A DNA stretch of 64,000 bases. Origin: Bacteroidales bacterium UBA4331. GTDB lineage: Bacteria > Bacteroidota > Bacteroidia > Bacteroidales > Paludibacteraceae. Made by a program: the position numbers and the translations under genes. The stretch covers positions 13,290 through 77,289 of the forward strand of contig DGTR01000006.1 of NCBI GenBank assembly GCA_002394395.1, in the 5' to 3' direction. Numbering within the stretch: the stretch's first letter is position 1; the number at the start of each line of letters is the position of its first letter. Below, piece after piece: positions 35,005 to 43,986 of the stretch. The notes beneath the pieces were generated by a model. That model was not told where the DNA came from. It worked only from the letters and a program-made list of their open reading frames with translations, and did not search any database.

Positions 35005-38000
35005 ATGAGAACATTTACTCAAAAGTTGGCATTTCTGCTTGTGGTAATGTTATGTTCAGTAGGTATTCGGCTTCAGGCTTCCGACCTGACCGTAGCTGAC
35101 GGAACGGCGACATCTAACTACCTGCCGGTCTATGGCATGTATGTGGACACAGAGGGATCACATCAGCAATGTCTGTATCCAGCCGCCTTATTGTCGGAAA
35201 TGGCTGGAGGTTCGATTTCTCAAATGACTTTTTATCTCTCCTCTCCGGCTACTGCCGCTTGGACTGGAGCGGTGATCCAAGTTAGTTTGGGCGAATCGAG
35301 TGAGACCTCGCTTTCCTCGAGTTTTATCACAGATGGTTTGACTGCGGTTTACACCGGCTCGTTAGATGCAACGCAATCTACGATGGTGGTGGCGTTTGAC
35401 AATGCATTCGACTATGCTGGAGGAAACCTCGTGGTGGACTTCGAGGTTGTCGCTGCAGGAACTTGGAAAGGTGCTTCTTTCTATGGTGTGAGTGACGTAT
35501 CAGGACTTGGACGCTACAGGACCTCTTCCGGATCTGGCACACCACAAGATTTCCTTCCAAAAGTAACTTTCGATTACGAAAACAGCGGTGAGCCGCGGTG
35601 TGAAAAGCCTTCTTCGCTCGAGATTTCCGGCATCGGTATACACGATGCTACAATTTCATGGGATGGAGTAAGTGCTGCCTTCAACGTGGACTACAAGAAA
35701 GCATCTGCTGAAGACTGGACCTCGCTCCTTGTGAACAGTCCGTTGCGCACTACGCAACTTGCTAACCTGGATGCTTCTACCGCTTATCAGGTACGTGTAC
35801 AAGGCGTTTGCGAGGGAATGGATCCCAGCTCTTGGAGAATCGTGTCCTTCAAGACCGCAAATGGTATTCCTTTCGTTGAGGACTTTAATGCTTCCTCTTC
35901 GCTTCCCGCAGAATGGGCGGGCTATTCCGGTCTTTTAGCGAATATCCTGGCTGGTTCGGCACAACTTTCTCCTGCTTCCGGATGGAGCATTTCAAGTTCT
36001 TCTACATCAGGATGGGATAATCACCTTCGGGCAAACATTTATGGAAGCAGTAGCAGTAAATGGATTGTATCTCCTTCTATCATGCTGGAAGGGAATGCGC
36101 AATTATCATTTGTATTGGCTATCACTGGTTCTTCCTTCGCTCCCTTAAATCCGGGTTCGCAGGATGATGACCTGTTTGTGGTACTGATTTCTACCGATGA
36201 TGGCGCAACGTGGTCTATTCTGCGCCAATGGGATAATGCCGGTTCTGCATATGTCTATGATAATGTCAGCAGTACGGGCGAAGAGGTTATTATCGATCTC
36301 TCTTCCTATGCCGGACAATCGGCTAAAATTGCTTTCTATGGTGAGTCAACCTCTGGTCCATCCACTGGAAATGGAGATAACTATCACCATATTGATGAGT
36401 TCCGCGTGGCTCTTCCGGCTACTTGTTTGAAACCGACGGAATTGGCGGTTGTGGATGGAAGCCTTACAGCAAACTCTGCTGAAATCTCCTGGACGGAGAA
36501 TAATAGCAAATCCGATTGGAAAATCCAATATAAGAAAGCTTCTGCTACCGAGTGGAGCACAATCGACGCAGCTGAAAATCCGTTCACCCTCTCGAATCTG
36601 GAGAGCAATACTACCTACAACCTGCAGGTGGCTACGGTTTGCGGCGACGAGGATATCTCGGAGTACACCAAACCAATCTCCTTCACTACTGCGATCGGTC
36701 TTCCTTTCGAGGAACCGTTTGCTACTACCGAGACTCCGGCTGGATGGAGTAGATATTCCGGCTTGGTGGATGAGATCCTGGCGGGTAGCGCTTCGTTGGT
36801 TTCCGGATATTCATGGAGTATAGGAACCTCAAATAGCGCATTGGATGGAAATCACCTGTACTTGAATATTTATGGATCGTCTTGTAACTATTGGTTCGTT
36901 TCTCCTTCTATTAACTTGGATGTGAACGCCCAACTCTCCTTCGATCTCGCGCTCACGAAGTATTCCGGAACAAGCGCTCCTGTTGATCCTTCGGAGCAGC
37001 AAGACGATCGTTTCATCGTGCTTGTTTCTTCCGATGAGGGCGCTTCCTGGACTATTCTTCGCGAATGGAACAATAACGGATCGGACTACAGCTACAATGC
37101 GATTGCTACCGAAGGAGAAGAGGTGGTGATTGACCTGAGTGATTATAACGGCAGTAGCATAAAATTTGCTTTCTACGGTGAATCGACTGCTTCCGGCGGT
37201 GATAATAACATTCATGTCGATAATATCGTTGTGGAGAAGATCCCTACTTGCTTCAACCCGCTGAGCCCGAAGGCTATCGCCTACAAGAACTCGGCTGAGA
37301 TTTCCTGGGTGGATGATGATCGTAGTGCTCCTGTAGCTTGGATTCTGCAATACAAGAAGGCGGCTGAAGAGGCTTGGGCTACGCTCAATATCTCTGAGAA
37401 CCCATACATTCTTGAGGGTCTGGAAGACTATACCGCTTATGACGTACGTGTCGCAGCAGATTGTGGCGGCGAGGATGTCAGCAAGTATAGCAAAGTAGTC
37501 TCCTTCAAGACGGCTGCCGGTGTTCCTTACGCTGAGTCCTTCGTCTCTATGCCGGCTGACTGGAACCGTTTCATCGGTCTCTATGATGACGTAGCTGCTG
37601 GTGAACCGCTTGTTAAGGCTACTTCCGGATGGACAGTTGCGGCTGGTAATGGTGTATATCCGGATTCGGCTGCCCACCTCAAACTCCAAATCGCAGGGGA
37701 TGCAGTCAAGAACTGGATCGTTTCGCCGGCTATCATGATTGAGGATAATGTACGTATCACCTTCGATCTCGCTCTTACTCAATCCAACGGTTCATTACAA
37801 CCTGTTGAGCCGGGCTATCAAGATGATGATAAGTTCTATCTCCTCGCTTCTTCTGACGGAGGTGAGAGTTGGGAAATCCTCAAAGGTTGGGGAGACGGTG
37901 GCGATGAGTCTTACGAAGGTATTCCTTGTACCGCAAGTGGACAGACTATCCCTGTTGATCTCTCCGAGCATGCCGGCGAGAGCATGATCTTTGCTTTCTA

Positions 38001-41000
38001 CGGCGAATCGACGATCCTTGGTGAGGATGGTAAGGGAGATAATATGATTCATATTAGTGACGTGCGCGTGGATTATATCCCGGATTGCCAGAACTCTTCG
38101 TCTCTCTCTGTTCAAAACATCGAAGCTACTGTTGCTACGGTTGTTTGGGATGAGGAAGAAGGTGCGCAATGGCAATATGGCTTTGTCGCTAATCCGGCTG
38201 CGGACTTTGCTCCTGCTGAGGAGGATTTCGCTAATAATACCGGCAACTTCATGGTGGCTCTGGATAACCTGACGGAAAATACTCCGTATATCTTCTTCCT
38301 CCGTCGCAACTGTGGTGGTGTATTTAGTGCAGTTAAATCCATCCGCTTCCGTACCATTCAGGAGCCGGCTTCTCTGCCGTTTGCTGATGACTTTGAGGAC
38401 GGTGAGAAATGGTTGTTCGTCAACGGCGAACTCACCAACCAATGGGTTATTGGCAACGCTGTGAACAACGGCGGTTCGCATGCCCTCTATATCTCGAAAG
38501 ATGGAGGTGCTTCGAACCAGTATGACAATACCAAGAATACCATGGTATATGCTACTAAATCCTTCTCGTTCGATGAGGATGCTACTTATTCCTTCTCCTT
38601 CGATTGGAGAGCGTATGGCGAGTCAACCTATGACTACCTGCGTGTGGCATTGGTACCTGTTACCGAGCAATTGGTAGCTTCTGAGGATATCTTGGCAGGT
38701 CTCTCTACAACAACTCTTCCTGCTGGTTGGGTTGCGCTGGATGGTGGTGAGAAACTCAATCAGGTTTCCGCTTGGCAGCATATCAGCCGGGAGGTATCCG
38801 TTCCGATGGGTCTGTACAACGTGGTATTCGCTTGGAGATCCGATCACTCTACGGGTAATGATCCTGCCGCTGCAATAGATAACTTCTCGCTTTCTAAACT
38901 GCTCTGTCCGGCTCCGACGAACCTCCACGCAGTGGATGCTTCGGCAACGACTTCTTCTGTAGATATCGAGTGGAATGCGTCCAGCGAGTCAAATTGGATT
39001 GTTGAGTATAAGAAAGTAGGTCTTACTGAATGGACAAGAATTGAGGAGCCTGTGACGGCCAATCCGTTCACTCTCTCGGGACTCGATGCTTCTACTTCGT
39101 ATGAGGTACGTGTGGCAGCATGGTGTGATCCGGAGGACGAGCAAGCCCTTAGTGAATTTAGCGCTCCAGTCGTGGTTGCTACCTCTTGCGGCATTATCTC
39201 CGCATATCCTTGGAGCGAGAACTTCGATAATATCGCCGGTTCTTCGTCCGATCGTGTATTGCCGTCATGCTGGTCTGCAATTAATACTACTTCGTACGAA
39301 TACTATGACTACTATCCGACGGTTTATCCGGATGGCTATTCGACTTATTCGAATTCGGCACCTAACTCGCTCGCTCTGTATTCATACGCATATTCTTCAT
39401 CGTATGACCCGCAGGATCAATATGCTATCCTGCCGCAAATGGAGGACATTAGTGGATTGCGTATCAAGTTTAACGCTCGAGCACGTGAAACAGGCTCGTA
39501 TTCATCTGCGGATGCTACGTTCCATGTGGGTGTTATGTCGGATCCCGATGATGCTTCTACGTTCGTAGAGGTACAAACAATCCAACCGACTTCTACTGCA
39601 TACGCTCCGTTTGAGGTAAAACTCAATACGTATGAAGGTGCAGGTCAGTATATCGCCTTCAAGTTGGATGCGGCTGATCCGGACAACTTGTATATTCATG
39701 GTGCTTACATCGACGATATCGTAATAGAGGAATTGCCAAGCTGTTTGGAACCGGAAGGTCCTATTACCGTATCCGATATCACTGCTTCAGGTGCTTCCTT
39801 CTCTTGGCCTAACGAGGAGGCTGCGGTTTGGAAATATGCAATCGCACTGGCTTCTGAGCCACAACCTGCGGATGAGAACTTTGTTGAGGTTTCGAACAAC
39901 TCCGTAGCAATCGAGAGTGGGCTCAATGAAAATAGCGATTATATATTCTATCTCCGTCGTGAATGCGGTGCAAATCTCAGTCCGAGCATTTCTGCTGCCT
40001 TCCATACCAAGCAATTGGCGGTGGCTGTTCCGTTCGCTGACAACTTTGAGGAAGGCAACAACTGGTACTTCATCAATGGCGCTAACGGATGGGTAATCGG
40101 CGCTGATGCTCACAATGGTGAGGGTAGCACGCATGCGATGTATATCTCGAATGATGGCGCTACGAGTGGATATAACACCAGTAGCTCTTGTGTAAGCTAT
40201 GCAACGAAGAGATTCTCTATCTCTGAAGGAACCTACGTATTCACGTATGATTGGACAGCTGGTGGAGAGAGCACCTATGATTACTTACGTGTTGCTCTTG
40301 TGCCGGATTCATTAGATCTTCCTGCAAACTTCAGCTATACCTCTTCTCTGCCGACTGGCTGGAAGGCACTGGACGGTGGCTCCAAACTTAATTTAAGTAC
40401 GGGCTGGCAATCCTATGCAAGCGGTGAAATAGCAGTAGAAGAAGGCATCTATAAGATGGTATTCGTATGGAGAAATGACGGCGGTGGCGGTACTCAGCCT
40501 GGAGCGGCTATTGATAACTTCGCGATCCGTGCTATCTCTTGCTCCATGCCGGCGAATGTCCAGATAGCTAACTTCACGGCGAACTCCGTGGATATCGCTT
40601 GGACTTCTGACGCTGCGGCTGCCCAGATCGTATATAGTACCGAAGCGGACTTTAACCCGGCTGAGGCTACTATCCATAACGCAGATGTGAATCCGTTCAC
40701 GCTCGCTATGCTCGATCCGGAGACTACCTATTACCTCTATCTGCGCGCAGATTGCGGTAGCGGCGAATTCAGCGATTGGACGGCACGTCTCTCCTTCACT
40801 ACGAAGAGCGCGTGCGAGATGCCTACCGGATTGGTTGCAAACGATCTGAAGGCTGAATCTGTTTCCATCGCATGGGAGATGTATGGACTCTCGTCCTTCA
40901 ACCTCAGCTATTCTGCTGATGGCGAGAACTGGATTGATTCGCTCAATGTGGTTTCACCGCTGGCTATCAATGGACTGAGTGAGAATACGTCCTACAGAGT

Positions 41001-42831
41001 GAAGGTACAACCTTCTTGCAATACGGAGGCTTGGTCGTCTGTTCTGTCCTTCACCACACCGCAAATACCGGCTTCTGTTCCGTTCACGGATGACTTTGAG
41101 GACGGTAACAAGTGGGTACTTGTCAATGGTACGATTACCAACAAGTGGGCTTACGGTGAAGCTGTTAACAATGGTGGCTCACACGCGTTGTATATCTCCA
41201 ACGACGGCGGTGCTTCCAATGCTTATACGTTGAATTCCGCGGCAATGGTTTATGCTTCCAAAATCATCTCTATCGAGGAAGCAGGTACCTATTCCTTCTC
41301 CTATGACTGGATGGCTAATGGAGAATCGAATAACTCTGGAACTTCTGCATACGACTACCTCCGTGTAGCGCTTGCTCCTGCAGATGCGGACCTCAAGGCA
41401 AGTTCGTCTGCTCCTTCAGGCTTCAGCTCTAACACCCTGCCGGAGGGATGGATCGCTCTCGATGGAGGTGAGTGGCTCAATGGAGTTACTACATGGCAAT
41501 CAAAGAGCGTTGAAGTAGCTGTAGAGGCTGGTCAGTACAAACTCGTCCTCGCTTGGAGAGATGATACCAGTAGCGGTAACCAAACGCCTGCTGCGGTAGA
41601 TAACTTCTCCATCGCTAAACGGGATTGTCCGAAACCGACTGCATTCGAGGTTACCTCTGTTGCTTCTCGTAGCGCTGTAGTGGCTTGGAGTTCTGAGGCT
41701 TCGAGTTGCCAGATTGCACTGGGTACAACGGCTGGATTCTCGCCCTCTTCGGTTACTCCGATTGAGGCGGATGCGAATCCGTTCACGCTCGAGAATCTCG
41801 AACCGGCTACTACTTACTATGCGTATGTACGTGCTATCTGTGATGAGAACTTCAGCGATTGGTCTGATCGTATCATCTTCACTACGCTTGTAGCTTGCCC
41901 GGTTCCGACAGGTCTGGAGGCAATCCTCACGGCGGGTGAAGGCTCGATTGCAACCCTTAACTGGAACGCCGGAGAGGCATCCGACTGGGTTGTTGAGTAT
42001 AGCCTCAATTCCGACTTCTCGGATCCTGTAATCTCGGAGAGCGTTAGCGGTGCGGCTTCGCTCAATCTGGAGAACCTCACGCCGGAGGCTACCTATTACG
42101 CTCGCGTAAAAGCGGTTTGTGGCGGTGATGACGGTGAGAGCGAGTGGAGTGCTGCTATCTCCTTCGTTCCGACGAACGCGTTAAACCTCACGATCAATGA
42201 TGGTACAGTAGAGAATGCATATATACCTCTCTATGGCTTGTATGCGGATGAGGCCAACCAGAAGTCTCAGTTCATCATCCCTGCGGAAACCTTAGCTTCT
42301 ATCAGTGGTGATACGATTCTGAACTTGACCTTCTACTCAAGCTCTGCAAACGTATCTTGGCCGTCGGCTGAATTTGAGGTGTACATGGCTGAGGTGGATG
42401 CTACCACAATCAGTGCTTTCAACGATTGGAACACCTTGTCTCTCGTTAAGAGCGCAGGTAACCTCTCCGTTGTGGATCATGAGATGGCTGTTCAACTGAC
42501 TGATCCGTATAAATATAACGGCGGCAATCTGTTGATCGGATTCACCGAGCCGGTAGAAGCAACGGATTACAAATCATGCAGTTGGTATGGTGTGGCGGCT
42601 TCCAGTGCAGCATATAGCATGTATGGCAACTCTATGAATGTCGGTCAGCGTAACTTCCTGCCGAAGATGACGATCGGATTTGCTAAATCCGCTGATCCTA
42701 CCGCGATCTCCAACACCGGTGACGGTATCGACGGCAAGGCTGTGAAGTTTATCCGTAACGAGAATGTATTTATCCTTGTCAACGGCGTCATCTATGATGC
42801 TACCGGACGCAAGGTAGAGGTTGTGAAATAA
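35005..42831 (+). CDS. Giant T9SS cargo protein, 2608 aa, with matching terminal domains
   Basis: Signal peptide ends near residue 27 (VGIRLQAS). A beta-sandwich domain (about 28-195; 'LTVADGTATSNYLPVYGMYVD', 'FLPKVTFDY') recurs near the C-terminus (about 2395-2565; 'LTINDGTVENAYIPLYGLYAD', 'FLPKMTIGF'). Between them are about seven fibronectin-III plus choice-of-anchor-J-like modules, starting near residues 290, 568, 842, 1124, 1401, 1674 and 2024; modules 4, 6 and 7 are recent-looking relatives sharing 'VNNGGSHALYIS' and 'YDYLRVALxP'. The last 40 residues (AVKFIRNENVFILVNGVIYD, then ATGRKVEVVK) are a T9SS-type tail. Likely a surface adhesin; ligand unknown. Ends at a strong terminator. Confidence 0.9.
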   Translation: MRTFTQKLAFLLVVMLCSVGIRLQASDLTVADGTATSNYLPVYGMYVDTEGSHQQCLYPAALLSEMAGGSISQMTFYLSSPATAAWTGAVIQVSLGESSETSLSSSFITDGLTAVYTGSLDATQSTMVVAFDNAFDYAGGNLVVDFEVVAAGTWKGASFYGVSDVSGLGRYRTSSGSGTPQDFLPKVTFDYENSGEPRCEKPSSLEISGIGIHDATISWDGVSAAFNVDYKKASAEDWTSLLVNSPLRTTQLANLDASTAYQVRVQGVCEGMDPSSWRIVSFKTANGIPFVEDFNASSSLPAEWAGYSGLLANILAGSAQLSPASGWSISSSSTSGWDNHLRANIYGSSSSKWIVSPSIMLEGNAQLSFVLAITGSSFAPLNPGSQDDDLFVVLISTDDGATWSILRQWDNAGSAYVYDNVSSTGEEVIIDLSSYAGQSAKIAFYGESTSGPSTGNGDNYHHIDEFRVALPATCLKPTELAVVDGSLTANSAEISWTENNSKSDWKIQYKKASATEWSTIDAAENPFTLSNLESNTTYNLQVATVCGDEDISEYTKPISFTTAIGLPFEEPFATTETPAGWSRYSGLVDEILAGSASLVSGYSWSIGTSNSALDGNHLYLNIYGSSCNYWFVSPSINLDVNAQLSFDLALTKYSGTSAPVDPSEQQDDRFIVLVSSDEGASWTILREWNNNGSDYSYNAIATEGEEVVIDLSDYNGSSIKFAFYGESTASGGDNNIHVDNIVVEKIPTCFNPLSPKAIAYKNSAEISWVDDDRSAPVAWILQYKKAAEEAWATLNISENPYILEGLEDYTAYDVRVAADCGGEDVSKYSKVVSFKTAAGVPYAESFVSMPADWNRFIGLYDDVAAGEPLVKATSGWTVAAGNGVYPDSAAHLKLQIAGDAVKNWIVSPAIMIEDNVRITFDLALTQSNGSLQPVEPGYQDDDKFYLLASSDGGESWEILKGWGDGGDESYEGIPCTASGQTIPVDLSEHAGESMIFAFYGESTILGEDGKGDNMIHISDVRVDYIPDCQNSSSLSVQNIEATVATVVWDEEEGAQWQYGFVANPAADFAPAEEDFANNTGNFMVALDNLTENTPYIFFLRRNCGGVFSAVKSIRFRTIQEPASLPFADDFEDGEKWLFVNGELTNQWVIGNAVNNGGSHALYISKDGGASNQYDNTKNTMVYATKSFSFDEDATYSFSFDWRAYGESTYDYLRVALVPVTEQLVASEDILAGLSTTTLPAGWVALDGGEKLNQVSAWQHISREVSVPMGLYNVVFAWRSDHSTGNDPAAAIDNFSLSKLLCPAPTNLHAVDASATTSSVDIEWNASSESNWIVEYKKVGLTEWTRIEEPVTANPFTLSGLDASTSYEVRVAAWCDPEDEQALSEFSAPVVVATSCGIISAYPWSENFDNIAGSSSDRVLPSCWSAINTTSYEYYDYYPTVYPDGYSTYSNSAPNSLALYSYAYSSSYDPQDQYAILPQMEDISGLRIKFNARARETGSYSSADATFHVGVMSDPDDASTFVEVQTIQPTSTAYAPFEVKLNTYEGAGQYIAFKLDAADPDNLYIHGAYIDDIVIEELPSCLEPEGPITVSDITASGASFSWPNEEAAVWKYAIALASEPQPADENFVEVSNNSVAIESGLNENSDYIFYLRRECGANLSPSISAAFHTKQLAVAVPFADNFEEGNNWYFINGANGWVIGADAHNGEGSTHAMYISNDGATSGYNTSSSCVSYATKRFSISEGTYVFTYDWTAGGESTYDYLRVALVPDSLDLPANFSYTSSLPTGWKALDGGSKLNLSTGWQSYASGEIAVEEGIYKMVFVWRNDGGGGTQPGAAIDNFAIRAISCSMPANVQIANFTANSVDIAWTSDAAAAQIVYSTEADFNPAEATIHNADVNPFTLAMLDPETTYYLYLRADCGSGEFSDWTARLSFTTKSACEMPTGLVANDLKAESVSIAWEMYGLSSFNLSYSADGENWIDSLNVVSPLAINGLSENTSYRVKVQPSCNTEAWSSVLSFTTPQIPASVPFTDDFEDGNKWVLVNGTITNKWAYGEAVNNGGSHALYISNDGGASNAYTLNSAAMVYASKIISIEEAGTYSFSYDWMANGESNNSGTSAYDYLRVALAPADADLKASSSAPSGFSSNTLPEGWIALDGGEWLNGVTTWQSKSVEVAVEAGQYKLVLAWRDDTSSGNQTPAAVDNFSIAKRDCPKPTAFEVTSVASRSAVVAWSSEASSCQIALGTTAGFSPSSVTPIEADANPFTLENLEPATTYYAYVRAICDENFSDWSDRIIFTTLVACPVPTGLEAILTAGEGSIATLNWNAGEASDWVVEYSLNSDFSDPVISESVSGAASLNLENLTPEATYYARVKAVCGGDDGESEWSAAISFVPTNALNLTINDGTVENAYIPLYGLYADEANQKSQFIIPAETLASISGDTILNLTFYSSSANVSWPSAEFEVYMAEVDATTISAFNDWNTLSLVKSAGNLSVVDHEMAVQLTDPYKYNGGNLLIGFTEPVEATDYKSCSWYGVAASSAAYSMYGNSMNVGQRNFLPKMTIGFAKSADPTAISNTGDGIDGKAVKFIRNENVFILVNGVIYDATGRKVEVVK

Positions 42832-42853
42832 CATATTCCCAACCAAGTAACGC

Positions 42854-42890
42854 AAAAGGGGCTGCTGTCACGGCAGCCTCTTTTGTTTTT
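42854..42890 (+). terminator. Intrinsic terminator of the 2608-aa gene
   Basis: A 12-bp stem (42854-42865 with 42873-42884; core GGCTGC/GCAGCC) with A and T flanks and a trailing GTTTTTG. Confidence 0.92.
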
Positions 42891-42961
42891 GTCATTTTGT
42901 TGTGTTTTGACAAGAAGAGTTGACAAAATGAAGAAAAAATGTCAAAAAAGTAACAAAAAAC

Positions 42962-42992
42962 TTGCATAATTGGGATTTTTTTTGTAATTTTG
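42962..42992 (+). promoter_or_regulatory. Promoter for the 43.0-52.8 kb operon
   Basis: TTG at 42962-42964, 20 bp spacer, TAATTTTG at 42985-42992. The next three starts follow gaps of 3, 54 and 6 bp without a visible promoter or terminator. Confidence 0.75.
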
Positions 42993-43023
42993 CCGCCCAA
43001 TTGCGTATGTTTATTGCAAGGTA

Positions 43024-43983
43024 ATGGTAAAAAGGATTGTAATCATAGTATGTTTGGCGTTTGCATGGGGTTGGGCTCATGCCTATACGCGACTTACTCC
43101 CGAGACGTATCATTTCGTGTCGCTGCATGCTGATGCGGGATATTCTGCGCTCCTGCATACCATTCCCGGCCATGCTCCTTCTACGGGCTTAAATACCAAT
43201 CTCGGCATCGATTATCGGATCTATCATAATGCCTTTCTTTTCTCGGTGGGCGTAGAAGGGATGTATGAACTGAATGCCAATCATATGGAGGATCACGACG
43301 AGGCGATTCCCATGATTGATACAGAGGGCGATTTCTTCCAGATGCATCTGCATGTAGATAAGTCACGCGATTTGTCCCACATGGTAAATCTCAATATCCC
43401 TTTGCTGATGGGAGGAGAGTGGGGACGGTTCTATTTCATGATAGGTCCGAAATTCTCCATCAATGTTTATGGTGCGACTTCCTCCTCGGCGATGGTGACT
43501 ACGTATGGTGAGTACGAGCGTTATTACGATGATTTCTACGACATGCCGAACCACCAGTTCATTACCGGTTTGCCTGTTAAGAGCGAGCCGCTGAAAATGA
43601 AATGGAACTTTAACATCCTCGCCCATGCGGAGATAGGTGGACGTGTAGGACATATGTTCAAACATAAGCAATTCCGCATCAACCCCGATAAAGTGCGTAT
43701 GTACCTGGCGGCGTATGTGGATTTTGGAGTCCTCAATCTCCATACTGTACAAGGCGGGGCACCCGTCTTTGGCTACCAGGAGACGGACCACGGAGTACAG
43801 TTCTATTCCCAACCGCTGATGATCAGTAACTTGGCGAATGGAGTGACTTTCCGAAATCTCAATGTCGGTATCAAATATACGATCGCCTTTGAAGGCAGAC
43901 AACGTAAGAAATCTTATATTTACGATTATAACCGCGTGGAGCGTGATTACCGTAAGCGCGGAGGAAACCAAAATATTCATTAA
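43024..43983 (+). CDS. Outer-membrane beta-barrel protein, first gene of surface operon
   Basis: 319 aa, signal peptide MVKRIVIIVCLAFAWGWAHA. The mature part has porin-like amphipathic strands (FVSLHADAGYSALL, FLFSVGVEGMYEL, LNIPLLMGGEWGRFYFMIGPKF, MYLAAYVDFGVLNLHT, LNVGIKYTIAFEG) and a charged tail. It is homologous by eye to the protein at 19672 and to the barrel halves at 4298 and 43987. It is translationally close to the next gene (3 bp gap). A role in anchoring or exporting the T9SS cargo encoded downstream is an inference from co-location, by analogy with PorP/SprF-type partners, although I cannot assign it to that family. Confidence 0.8.
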   Translation: MVKRIVIIVCLAFAWGWAHAYTRLTPETYHFVSLHADAGYSALLHTIPGHAPSTGLNTNLGIDYRIYHNAFLFSVGVEGMYELNANHMEDHDEAIPMIDTEGDFFQMHLHVDKSRDLSHMVNLNIPLLMGGEWGRFYFMIGPKFSINVYGATSSSAMVTTYGEYERYYDDFYDMPNHQFITGLPVKSEPLKMKWNFNILAHAEIGGRVGHMFKHKQFRINPDKVRMYLAAYVDFGVLNLHTVQGGAPVFGYQETDHGVQFYSQPLMISNLANGVTFRNLNVGIKYTIAFEGRQRKKSYIYDYNRVERDYRKRGGNQNIH

Positions 43984-43986
43984 CCG

